From Chionis minor (lineage: Eukaryota > Chordata > Aves > Charadriiformes > Chionididae), in the NCBI GenBank assembly GCA_013398295.1, contig VZSF01008845.1:186001-250000 (forward strand): DNA of 64,000 nucleotides, in the 5' to 3' direction. The notes beneath the pieces are model-generated. The model was not told where the DNA came from. It did not search any database and saw only the letters and a list, made by a program, of their open reading frames with translations. The translations under genes were made by a program, and so were the position numbers. Numbering within the stretch: position 1 is the first letter of the stretch; the number at the start of each line of letters is the position of its first letter. Shown here one piece after another: positions 36,629-47,147 of the stretch.

Positions 36629-37364
36629 TGTCATGGTCTGGGGAAGACTGGCCACCTGGGCGGAATGACAGATGGTCTCCCCTACCTCTCTTCAAAATGA
36701 GGCAGAAGAAAGAGAAAGAAACTTATGAGTTTAGAAGGAACCAAAGTACTTTAATGAAATATTAACAATAAAATACTAAAAAAAAAATAATGAAATATAT
36801 ACCAAACCACAGCAAGCTCCCAGGATGATGATCACATCACCGGCAGGCACTGGGTAAGTCCCAGACTGGACTCAGGGACAGACAGGAACTGGATTCCAGA
36901 TCTGGATCCTGGAATGCATGGACTGGGATCAAAGGCAAGCAAACGGACAGAGTCTTCCTCGGACACTGGCCATTGAAGAAAGAGGGATGACCCTTTAACT
37001 CCTCAGCTTTTATACTGAGCATGAGGCAGATGGGATGGAATACCCTGTTGGTCAGTTTGGGGTCACCTGCACTGTCCGCTCCTCCCCGCAGATGTGATCC
37101 CTCTACGCTTTTCCGCTTCTGACCCTCCAATGGGACAAATAACAAAGTTGTCTGCCCTTGGTTGTTACAGCAATAAGTATAAGGCGGAGCCTCTCTGCAT
37201 ACCATGCCTTGGCATCAGCTATAAACATCAGTCTTACAATTCTGGGAGCAAAAAGTTTCTGCACAATGTGCTGTTTCAGTAGTTCACTACTATTCAGCAG
37301 TTAGAAGAGGCTTAGCTAAAAAGTAAAGTTATTGAACAGAAAATTGGTCCTGTTTTACCTCAAA
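36629..37364 (-). mobile_element. Solo LTR (ERVL-like), minus, same family as 23762-24528
   Basis: On the plus strand it starts TGTCATGGTCTGGGGAAGAC and runs to CTGTTTTACCTCAAA, the reverse complement of the TTGAGGTAAAACAG start of the LTR at 23762. Shared internal blocks include GATGATGATCACATCACCGG, GGAACTGGATTCCAGAT, GAGCATGAGGCAGATGG and TGTTGGTCAGTTT. The last roughly eight bases of the 5' terminus (expected CCAGGACA on this strand) are missing or diverged. A possible duplication ATTT (36625-36628 and 37365-37368) is weak. No retroviral coding sequence flanks it. Confidence 0.88.
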
Positions 37365-38783
37365 ATTTTTGCATCTCCTTTTTGATATGTATCTATATTT
37401 TACTGAATGATGTGTAGAACCTAACCAGAAAGACATTAAAAACTATTGTAATGGTTGCTTCTAGACTTGCAGTTCATCTTTCTTGAGAGTACCTCTATAA
37501 TAAAGCATTAGAAGTGATATTTTGGGGGGTTTTTTCCCCACCATTTCTTTTACTGAGTAAGAAACTTTACTCAGAATAACTGCTTTTTAATAGCTAACAA
37601 CTAAGAGCCTAAGTAACCAATTATCAGAGATTAGGACTGACAGAGACAGGTAAACCAAGACTAGGAGATCTATTTGTGAGTTTACTTTATTTCCTAGAGG
37701 TCTAATTATAATTGAAGATAGATACAGCTTTAGTAGTTACAGGGTTTTTGTAACATTTCTAAAGTAATTACTTCTTTGAAACAAATGTGTACGAGTGAAA
37801 TTTGTGCTACTGCAAGGTCTTTCTTCATTAATGTATCTACTTAATTCTACAAGGATTTTTTATCTGTTCACACGATTGATTTGAAGACCAACATCTACTT
37901 AAACACTTTGCTGAAGAGAGAAGACAAGCATGCACTTAAAGATGTTTGGAGAACTAGACAAAATTTTGCAAATTTAATATACAGGAATCATTACAAGAAA
38001 AAGTTTTTGTTGTTGGGGGTTTTTTTTGTTTGTTTGGTTTGGTTTGGTTTTTGACAAAATGCAGTGACAAAGAATTTTTCTATAACAAAGTTGTGTTGGA
38101 GACATGATTTGATGTTTACAACTGGAATATTATCTCCTTGATATGGAATCTATATTGACCTGACCCTCATAAAACTAAGGTATATAGATTGTATGATTTG
38201 GTGGAAGGCAGATCCCATCCTCTTAGATGTGTTCTGTGCAGAATTTCTGACTCTCACAAGACACCACAGGGCTGTGGATCTTGCTTTGCTCTTCTTCCAC
38301 TGAGGTCTCATGGGTTGCAGGTGTAGGAATCAACAACTGTATATTATGCACCAGTGCACTGGCTGATTTTAACAGACCTGAAGAGGTGTGTTAGAGCTTT
38401 TATAAGATATACAGATAATTTTAAATATTTTGTCAGAAAATCTTTTCAAGGATCTGGGACTTACTCAAATCCAGGTAAATGGAATAGCACTCTCAGAGCA
38501 AATTTATTGATACCTGAAATAACTACATGCGACACAATGAAATTTCATCTCTAACACAACTTCAAAACAGGCAAGTTTTGTTGTTGCCATGGCTTGCTCT
38601 TTTATTACTTGCAGCTGAATTCCTATTTATTTATTTATTCATTGAAGGCCACAAAGATCCAGCACTAAAACATTAAATGACTGCTGCAACAATTAGCTGT
38701 CAAGGACATTCCCAGATACTTATATCTTTTGGTGATGACACCATATAGATGCTGTTATGAACACCTGCCATGTTATTTCCATC
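37365..38783. other. Short non-repetitive stretch with G/T tract
   Basis: No gene seen. It contains a G/T-rich (GGTTT)n tract at 38003-38053 and an (ATTT)n run at 38624-38640. Confidence 0.6.
38003..38053. repeat. (GGTTT)n G/T-rich tract
   Basis: TTGTTGGGGG followed by T-runs and three GGTTT units, with G and T on the plus strand. Confidence 0.85.
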
Positions 38784-39165
38784 TGTCATGATTTAACCCT
38801 GGTACACAGGTAAGCACCACACAGCCAGTCCCTGAGCAGCGGTAGCCCTGAGCAATCACCACCACCCATCCCCATGTTTTACTGCTGAGCATGACATTGT
38901 ACCATATGGGATATCCCTTTGGACAATTTGTGTCAGCTGTCCCAGATACGTCCCCTCCCAACTTCTTGTCCACCCCCAGCCTACTCACTGGTGGGGTGGT
39001 GTGAGGAGCAGAAAAGGCTTACACAGAGTCCAGCTGTGCAAGCACTGCTCAGCAGTAACCAAAACATCCTGGTGTTACCAACACTGTTTTCATCTCAAAC
39101 TCAAACCATAGCCCATACAAACTACTACGAAGAAAATTAATTCTATCTCAGCCAAAACCAGTACA
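38784..39165 (-). mobile_element. Solo LTR (ERVL-like), minus, 382 bp
   Basis: The plus strand begins TGTCATGATTTAACCC and ends TCTCAGCCAAAACCAGTACA. Read on the minus strand it starts TGTACTGGTTTTGGCTGAGA and contains the AATTAATTTTCTTCGTAG block, typical of a widespread avian ERVL LTR. It also carries ACATGGGGATGGGTGG, and GGTGCTTACCTGTGTACC near its 3' end. Flanks CCATC (left) and CCAGA (right) agree at only three of five bases, so the duplication is decayed or absent. It is short for this LTR type, so an internal deletion is possible. Confidence 0.88.
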
Positions 39166-39195
39166 CCAGAGTTTCCTTTAGGTGCACTTCCTTAT

Positions 39196-39260
39196 GTTTT
39201 GGGGTTTTGTGGGGGTTTTTTTTGGTTTTTTTTTGGTTTGTGGTTTTTTTTTTTCCCCCA
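39196..39260. repeat. G/T-rich low-complexity tract
   Basis: GTTTTGGGGTTTTGTGGGGG followed by T-runs broken by GG, ending in CCCCC. It starts 30 bp right of the LTR. Confidence 0.85.
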
Positions 39261-41730
39261 GAAAGTAGCTATCAGTTAACACAAAGAACAAACAAAGGCT
39301 TTGCAAAGGAACTTTCTAAATACAAATATTTTTTCCTTGAATGGCCAAGAAGTAGTGGATATGTAGAAATATTAGAGTCCTGGGAGAAGTGTTCCTTTTC
39401 AGTCTTTAGCATTTCCCAGAATTTGCACAAGAGAGTCAGCTATATTTCAGATGCAGACCTGAAAAAATCCTCTTATTTGGATTTTTTTCTTTTTAGTCTT
39501 GTGATTTTCCAAGTCAATGGGAATTCCAATCTGCTCTGTCAGGTAATTCATAAGATAGTTGCAAAGCTGTAGTTACTCGGGTAAAGTACCAGCCTCTTCT
39601 TAGCTTGATTAAAAATACCTTAGTTTAAAATCCTGACTAGTTCAAAATGGCCCTTTGATATACTTCTTTTCCTAAAATCTTAACACCATCTTTGTCACCT
39701 TTTCTCTTCCTACAAACCACAAGAATTTCTGTACATGAAGAGTGACAGAATCAAGGTTTATTTCAAAATGGAGAGTAAATGAGACCTGTGAAAGCACACT
39801 ATAACATCTTTCTCCCTTGCCAAAGATGTCAAACTTATCACACACTCATACAGTAGCAGAGTTTCAAGGTACTTCTAGTTCTCTAAATCAATTCTGGATG
39901 ACATGACTTTTAGATTAGGATCTCTGTATGTGTGGCAGAGCATTACTCTGATGGTGGTTAGTCCTGATAATCCTAATCTCTGTTGTGAGGGGGACCAGCT
40001 GGACCCTGACCAGGGAAAGGCAGTGATGTTTAGCCATTGGGATGGCTGGTGGGAAGAGGGTTCCCATTTGACTTGATGGCACCATTCCTGTTCTAAGCCA
40101 GCTCCCATTAGAAATCACTCTTCATTTCACAATGCTCATCAAATTTATTAGAATTCAAAATTTTGCTTTTAGTATTTTAATTCAAATCAACAGTAACACT
40201 AACAAAGCTTGGTTTTCTAACAAATTATGTGATCCATCTTCCCCCATTTCCCAGCTTCCACCAGGAAAAGCACCTCTTCTCCTTCTGTCCCTTATTATTC
40301 TGCCAGAGAATACTCTCAAATCCTCTGTCCAAATAAATTCCATTATATGTCAAATTTTGACCTCATTCTCTTGATATCTACTACCCTAAACAGTTAGCAG
40401 AACTTCATCACAAATACATGTGGCTAAAATTTTCCTAAAAAACTTGAAACAAATGAGCCCAAAAGACTAATATGCCTCCACTGAACAGTTTCATAAGCTT
40501 GCTATTTTGTTGTTCAATATTGCTTTAGTATTTCTGAATTTGTTTTTGTCTCTTGTTTTTCATAAAATGATCATTGTTAATTATGATTTTTCTGCTTTTT
40601 ATTGGTGTTGTTAGAAACATTAACTAGAAACATACAGAGTAGTAGAAATGATCATGAAAAAAAGGAACTGCAAAGAGATTCAAATTCATTTTAAAACTTA
40701 ATAACAAAGTAAGGGAGTTTGATGAGTCATTATAAAAATGTAGGAAGGGTTTGTGGTGAAAGTAACCTGCCTTGGTAAACCACAGTAGATGTTTAAAAAA
40801 TGTGGGAAAATTCAAACTGGGAATTCAAATTAAGTCCTATTATACAAACAGGCTTCAAAATAGACTGAAGAGCCTGAGGGTGTGTGGTCAAGAAATGCCA
40901 TTCAGCTGAACACAGAAATCCTCAAATTATCGCAGTCTGCTTTTGCAGACAAATGATCGTTTTTTGAAATTTTTGATTGAAAAGAATAAAAGAAATACGG
41001 CCAGCAGGATAAACATTTTTAAATTTAATGCTGCCTTAATAACTTTTAAAGCTGGTTCTCATTACTCAAATTAAAATTTTATAAATATTTTAGGGCAAAC
41101 CTTGATACATAGTAGAAATTTTCTTAAAGCAGACAATTAATATGTATATTTATGAACATTAATATTGTCTGAGTAGCATCAAAGCTTGATTTCTTTTCAA
41201 GTCCATTTGATAATAGGTTTGTAGTGAATATTTACTTATTTTTTAACCACCCACTCCCTCATCATATGCAGAACCTCTCAATCTTTTTTGTGAAATGTTT
41301 ACCTCCATCACAGACAAATACAGGCTCTGTTAGTTTTTGTCAAGAAATGAAAATGGTTGTATTTGCTGAAGCAGAGTTGATCCAGTGATATTTAACTTAA
41401 ACTACTTAAACTCATTCAAAACTCTCTGTATCATTAATTCTGCAGCTTTGTGTATAGACAGAAATTCTTATACACAATAGAAGAAATGCATTTTGGAACC
41501 TTTCAATAGTAGATATTAACAGAAGAAAATATTTGTACTTTTACCCTCTACCCTGCAAATACTGCCTGAGAGTAATCTTAAAGTTTGATTCTGCCTAAAA
41601 CATTTAAAATAAATAAATAAATGAATAACAGGAAAAAAGGCTAAGAAAAGTGTTTGAAGGTTATTGTTACCTCATGTGTTTGGGTAAAGAAAGATATGCT
41701 TTTTTTTTTTTTTTTTTTAAAGATTGTTGT

Positions 41731-41902
41731 NNNNNNNNNNNNNNNNNNNNNNNNNNNNNNNNNNNNNNNNNNNNNNNNNNNNNNNNNNNNNNNNNNNNNN
41801 NNNNNNNNNNNNNNNNNNNNNNNNNNNNNNNNNNNNNNNNNNNNNNNNNNNNNNNNNNNNNNNNNNNNNNNNNNNNNNNNNNNNNNNNNNNNNNNNNNNN
41901 NN
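41731..41902. other. Assembly gap, 172 N
   Basis: The gap is bounded on the left by 19 T's plus AAAGATTGTTGT (41700-41730). On the right, after GTATC, stand the same 19 T's plus AAAGATTGTTGT (41908-41938). The same 31-bp word on both sides indicates overlapping contig ends broken at a T homopolymer, so the N's may represent no real sequence. Confidence 0.9.
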
Positions 41903-42562
41903 GTATCTTTTTTTTTTTTTTTTTTTAAAGATTGTTGTAGGTGATATCCATCATGACCCTGTAGGAACCACAGAATTGCTGGCAATGAAGGGCTAATGGT
42001 CTTCTGTTTAAAGGCCCTTGTTTACCTTGCCACCTTCTGTGGTAGCATGGATAAGATGTGTCATAATATAATGAAACACATAGTAGTGATATAAGATTAG
42101 AGAATGATCATTAAAGTCATTGTGGCATTGTTACTATTGTTTGTGTCTGTATAATCATGATCTTCATGGTTGTTTGTTTTGGTTTGTTCTGTTTTTTAAA
42201 TGCTTCATCCTTCGAGCAGTAGAAATGTTCATTGCACAGTCATAATATAAACATTAATCAAACAGCCCTTATGAAATGTCATTATGTTCTGAATTACATA
42301 ATGGCAAGTTAAAGAAGTTACAAACTCTGTCTAATTAACAGTCTTGTTTCAACATTAGCTGCTACTGGAAGAAAGGACATTATATCAATTTTGTCAACAT
42401 TTGAAGTTTTCAGGAAACCAAACTCATGTTTTTCTGTTGCTCAAACCTTTGAAACCATCATCCTGACTTCAACATGCTGTTAGGCATTGCACAAATTCTA
42501 CTAGGAAGGCTTCTGAAGCGTTATATTCTGCTCTCCTTTCTTACAATACCATAAGACTGTAT

Positions 42563-42567
42563 GTTTC
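42563..42567. repeat. Target-site duplication, left (GTTTC)
   Basis: Identical to 43638-43642. Confidence 0.88.
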
Positions 42568-43637
42568 TGTGGGGAGTCAACCCTTGTTGGACACCAGGTG
42601 CCCACCAAAGCCTCTCTATCACTCCCCCTCAGCTGGACAGAGGGGAGAAAATATAATGAAAGGTTCATGGGTCAAGATAAGGACAGGGAGAGATTATTTA
42701 CCAATTACCATCATGGGCAAAATAGGCTTGACTTGGGGAAATTAGTTTAATTTATTACCAGTCAAAACCAGTGTAGGGTAATGAGAAATAAAGCCAAATC
42801 TTAAAACACCTTCCCCTCCACCCCCACCTTCTTCCTGGGTTCAACTTCACTCCTGATTTTCTCCCCTCCACCCCAAGCAGTGCAAAGTGACAGGGAACGG
42901 GGGTTGCTGTCAGTTCATCATGCATTGTTTCTGCCTCTCCTTCCTCCTCAGGAGAAGGACTCTTCACACTCTTCCCTTGCTCAAGCATGGGTTCCCTCCT
43001 ACGGGAGACAGTCCTCTGCAAATTTCTCCAATATCAGTCCTTCCTGCTGGCTGCAGCTCTTTAGGAACTGCTCCAGCATGGTTCCCTTCCATTGGGTGCA
43101 GTTCTTTAGGAATAGGTTGCTCCAGAGTGGGTCCCCATGGGGTTGCAGGTCCCGCCAGAAAACGTGCTCCAGCACAGGGTTCCCACAGGGTCACAACATC
43201 CTTTGGTCACCCAGCTGCTCCAGTATGGAGTCCTCCACAGGCTGCAGGTGGATATCTGCTCCAGCGTTAAGCTCCATTGGCTGCAGGGGGACAATCTGCC
43301 TCACCATGGTCTTCCCCATGGGCTGCAGGGAAATCTCTGCTCTGGTGTCGCCTTTTTCACTGACCTTGGTGTCTGTGGGGCTGTTTCTCTCACATATCCT
43401 CACCCTTGGCTCCAGCTGTGGTTGCTGTTGCACAGCACCTTTCCTCCATTCTTAAACATGTTATCACAGAGGTGCTATCATCATTGCTGAGTGGCTTGGC
43501 CTTGGCCAGCAGCGGGTCCATCTTGGAGCTGGCTGGCATTGACTCTGTTGGACACATGAAAAGCTTCTAACTGCTTCTCACAGAAGCACCCCTGTAGCCC
43601 CCCAACTACCAAAACTTTGCCACACAAACCCAATATA
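42568..43637 (-). mobile_element. Solo LTR (avian ERV, GC-rich ~1.07 kb), minus
   Basis: The plus strand starts TGTGGGGAGTCAACCC and ends CACACAAACCCAATATA. It is flanked by perfect 5-bp repeats GTTTC (42563-42567 and 43638-43642). The 5' terminus on the minus strand is TATATTGGG where TGTATTGGG is expected, one substitution. The middle (about 43030-43340) is built of degenerate 45-60-bp units, each with a CTGCTCCAG/TGCAG core. The 42640-42780 part (minus strand) is A/T-rich and likely the polyadenylation-proximal region. No gag or pol remains. GC content and length set it apart from the other LTRs here. Confidence 0.9.
43030..43340. repeat. Degenerate internal tandem repeat of the LTR
   Basis: Recurring elements are CTGCAGCTCTTTAGGAACTG / GTGCAGTTCTTTAGGAATAG, CTGCTCCAG(C/T)ATGG and GCTGCAGG, spaced about 45-60 bp apart. 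This periodicity keeps several frames open on both strands. Confidence 0.7.
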
Positions 43638-43642
43638 GTTTC
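43638..43642. repeat. Target-site duplication, right (GTTTC)
   Basis: Identical to 42563-42567. CR1 sequence begins about 8 bp further on. Confidence 0.88.
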
Positions 43643-43649
43643 CTACCAG

Positions 43650-43932
43650 TCTTTTTTCAGTAGTGCCCAGTGATAGGTAACGGATACAAACTTGAATATA
43701 GGAAGTTCCATCTGAACATGTGGAGGAACTTCTTTACTTTGAGGGTGGCAGAGCAGTGGAACAGGCTGCCCAGAGAGGTGGTGGAATCTCCGACTCTGGA
43801 GACATCCAAAACCCACCTGGATGTGGGTTTTGTGCAACCTGTTCTAGGTGGACCTGCTCTGGCATGAACGTTGGACTAGATGACCTCCAGAGGTCCCTTC
43901 CAACCCCTAATATTCTATGATTTTATGATTCT
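43650..43932 (+). mobile_element. CR1 LINE 3' fragment, plus orientation
   Basis: It begins at CTTTTTTCAGTAGTGCCCAG and ends TTCTATGATTTTATGATTCT. The frame 43670-43867 carries KFHLNMWRNFFTLRVAEQWN, then RLPREVVESPTLE, the CR1 C-terminal blocks. It is severely 5'-truncated and of the same subfamily as the fragment at 30853. The LTR inserted only about 12 bp from its 5' end and in the opposite orientation. Confidence 0.93.
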
Positions 43933-45711
43933 ACCATGAAGTTATCGTATGTTTCTGTAAAACGCACGCATTCTGTGCTTGGACATTATCAGTTGTTCAT
44001 GTAGGATGTAGCAAATGGGTCACTGAATTAGTGCTTGCTAGTAAACTATAAATGACTGAACAGTTTAGAGAAGCCTGTAATGCAGGTCTCTGTAAAATTA
44101 AATGAAAGTCAATATCCTAGGTTGTTCGCACTTCTTGTTTTACCTGAAGGATTTTGTTTTACGGTGACTCACCAAGAAATTGTGAGCCTAGAAAAGAAGG
44201 TCATTTTGCATTTGATATTTAGAGGCCTCTGCAGTTTACTTTGATAACCATTTCTGTTCTCCTTCCCTTTGCTCTTTGGTTGGAATTGCTCACTGTGAAA
44301 AACATCTTAGCCCCTGGCTGCAAGAGCGCTATACTATTTCCTGGTCTTTTAGTCAATCATCTCCCATTCAGGGGAATCACTGCTATTAAGTACTGCTCCG
44401 GTGCTTTGACATTCAACATTTTAGAGTTTTGAAAGTTTGTTGTTTTAGTTGGTTTTTTTTAACCCTCACTGATTTTGTGGTTCTTGACCTGACTGTAGAC
44501 TGGACCTTGAAAACTGGTGTTAAAAATTATTAAGGTGTGTTAGACGTGGTAGGGAAAGTAGTGCTTATTGTATTAATATTGGAGGAGGTAAACCTGATCC
44601 TGTGGGGTACGGGCTGAGAAAAAACACGACCCTAACAGTAAATATATTCAGGGGAATATACTACTCCCTTCCTTAGGTTGAGGTAACCTGGCATCTGTGA
44701 CTGCCCTTCAGGGACCCATTATAGTTTGAATTCCATTGGTGGACCCTCTGGGATGCAGAACAACTAATAAGTATATTTAATAGGCAACAGCATTGCATAT
44801 AAACAACACATTTCTCCTACTTGGTCTCTCTCTTTGACCATATTACTAATACTTCAGAGCAAGTGTTTTTTAAAAATTGCTGTCTGTAGTGCAATAGTCT
44901 CAAAACAGTAGAAGTAAAATGCAATGTTTTTCTGTGATGAAAGTCAACATTCCTTGAATTTTCCTTTTTTAAGAAAATGTAACAGATTTTTAAAATAAAA
45001 AAATCCTTATGTAGGTCCTTGTGTGCTATCTATACTACTGCAGCTGTCCATATATTCTGCCTGTGTTTTTCATTTCGGTCTCTTTTGATCTATGTTCAGA
45101 GGGCACGGTAGTTAATTTCTGATAAAGTTCAGATGAATGTGAAATTTTTTTTGTGTATTAGCCCCAATATCTGTTTTTTCTGTGCATATCAAGCCTGTTC
45201 CAAACACTGTTCTAACTGATGAGTTTTCAGAGCAATGAATGCAATGTAATGGAAATAGAAAAGTTGTTATAGAATGTACCTCTTAGTCAATGCAAATGCG
45301 TGCTCCCAACAGGAATAGAATTAAAACTCTTCCTTCATGGTAGAAAGCTCATAGTAGTTATCGTGACTCTTTTTACTGACCTTATCAGTTTAATCTCTTT
45401 ATAAAGATGATGATCACTTCAGTGGACATTTATTCTTTAAGCATTTCTCCAAGCACAAGTCAAAACTTGAAGGCCATAAGACTCCGTAATAATCTACCAT
45501 GTCTGTAGGAATGTGCAACCAGGAACCTACTGATCAGAGTCACTAGGGAAAGTAAAATATATCTTTTTTGTATGGTTATGTTTCTTCAACTTAAAATCAA
45601 AGTATTTAATGAAAACCTATGCTACTTCATTACACTTAAATGCTCTTTGTAACACTAATGCCTGAGGAAGCCATAAAACTTTGTCTCTGTGTCTCTCATG
45701 AATGAACTTAT

Positions 45712-45812
45712 CGTTTGGGGGTTTTTGCGGGGGGGAGGTGGGGAAGTGGGTTTTTTTTGTTTGTTTGATGGTTGGGATTTTTTGTTGGGGGGGGGGGGTT
45801 TTTTTTTTCCCA
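45712..45812. repeat. G/T-rich tract with long G-runs
   Basis: Runs of seven, four and three G's at 45729-45750 are followed by T-runs, a run of about eleven G's and another T-run. It is a quadruplex-type pattern on the plus strand. Confidence 0.85.
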
Positions 45813-45949
45813 ATACTTACAGCTTAAGGTTGGCTGTGTGTCCAAGTCACTAGAGTAAGACTCCAATACTTTCTTACTCTGTTGTATGTATGTAATGGCA
45901 TAAAATTATAAGCTGCCAAAATATACTATTTCTAATGTGAGTTTTCTTG

Positions 45950-46050
45950 TTAAAAAAAAAAACCACCAAAAAACCAGAAAACTAAACCTCAACAACAACA
46001 AAAAAAACCCCAAACAAACAAAAAAAAAAACCCACCACACCAAAACCACA
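45950..46050. repeat. A/C-rich tract
   Basis: A-runs interspersed with CC/CAAC/CACC. Its composition is complementary to the G/T-rich tract 140 bp upstream. It is the only such tract in the window with A and C on the plus strand. Confidence 0.8.
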
Positions 46051-46861
46051 TGTTCTTACATCTTTAAGAAGTACTACTGGTCTCCATTTGGTTTCCAACC
46101 CACTACATACATGCCCTCTCAACTTTTGTCTGACTAAGACAGCTACAAAAAACAGCTACAGATACTGGAGAAAGTGGACAAGAGCAGACTTTGCAGTTTA
46201 AACACCTTTGGGTTTTTCCCTCCTCTCCACTAATGTACCTTCAAACTATGTTGGGTTCTTGGCAAGGAAGTTGAACTTGAAATAAATGTATTCTCAAACT
46301 ATTTGGTGCTGTTGATCCTTTTTGTTTGCCAGTAGTGAGTCAAGCAGACAAATGTAAGACGTTTTCTGAATTAAATCCAGATACCAGATACCTGGTTTGT
46401 AGAACCTCTCATTTTCACTGCTAGAATCTAACAGGCATCTTTCAGCTTCGCATGAGCATATAAAGGCTTTTAGTTCTCATTTTTAAACTTTACAAGTGTT
46501 TTCTATGGTCCTATTAATTTTATAATTTTCTGCATGCTGCCTTGATTCATCATGATTCATCTATCCAGGCAGTTGTGTTTGTAATGAGCCTGTGTTCATG
46601 TATTTCCTGTAAACATAGAAATCAGTTTCTCTTAATATTTATGCAAAATATTCTTAGCATCCACACACCAAAACTCATTAGTGAACTGCCTCTTTATCCA
46701 GTTAAAGGGGTTTCAGCTGTATTTGTTGGAAATGCTGTGCAGTTTATCACCTGCTATGCAGGATCACTATGTAGTAGAATAAGTAACCACTTCTTTTCCC
46801 ACTGCAGATGCCTTTTTTGGATTGGTATATTGAATTTAACACTATAGAAGGATATTGATTT

Positions 46862-46891
46862 CTTTTTTTTTCTTCTTTTTTTTTTTTTTTG
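46862..46891. repeat. T-rich tract
   Basis: Near-continuous T-run interrupted by single C's. Confidence 0.8.
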
Positions 46892-47112
46892 ACTCAGTTT
46901 CTGAAATCAGTGTGAATAAAGGTGTATATTCACAGCAGGAAATCAGAGGATATTTTTTAATGAATTCTGTCCAGATCTCTGTTATAAGTTAACAAGACAA
47001 ACCTATATGGAACAAAGCTTTTTGACCTTTTTCACAAAATTGCTCTGCTATTGTCTTGAATGAGACGAGAATACGATTTGATCTATGGCTTGTATGTGTG
47101 TGTTGCTTTTTT

Positions 47113-47147
47113 GGGTTTTGGTTGGTTGGTTGGTTGGTTGATTGGTT
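47113..47147. repeat. (GGTT)n microsatellite
   Basis: Six or more GGTT units with one GATT interruption. Confidence 0.92.

Larger units (their letters stand above)
39166..42567. other. Non-repetitive stretch with an assembly gap
   Basis: No gene recognised. It contains the G/T tract at 39196, an (AAAT)n run (41608-41624), the N gap at 41731-41902, and AT-rich sequence at 42050-42400 that may be regulatory but shows nothing specific. The open frames at 39207-39572 (plus) and 40108-39875 (minus) have no known motif. Confidence 0.55.

Noticed and set aside
36837..37205. 122-codon minus-strand open frame
   Set aside because: It lies inside the ERVL-like LTR at 36629-37364. LTRs of this type do not encode a protein there, and no motif is seen.
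42880..43455. 191-codon plus-strand open frame
   Set aside because: It lies inside and antisense to the solo LTR at 42568-43637 and is kept open by the internal tandem units, so it is not a gene.
45937..46137. 66-codon Lys/Asn/Thr-rich frame
   Set aside because: It is translated from the A/C-rich low-complexity tract.
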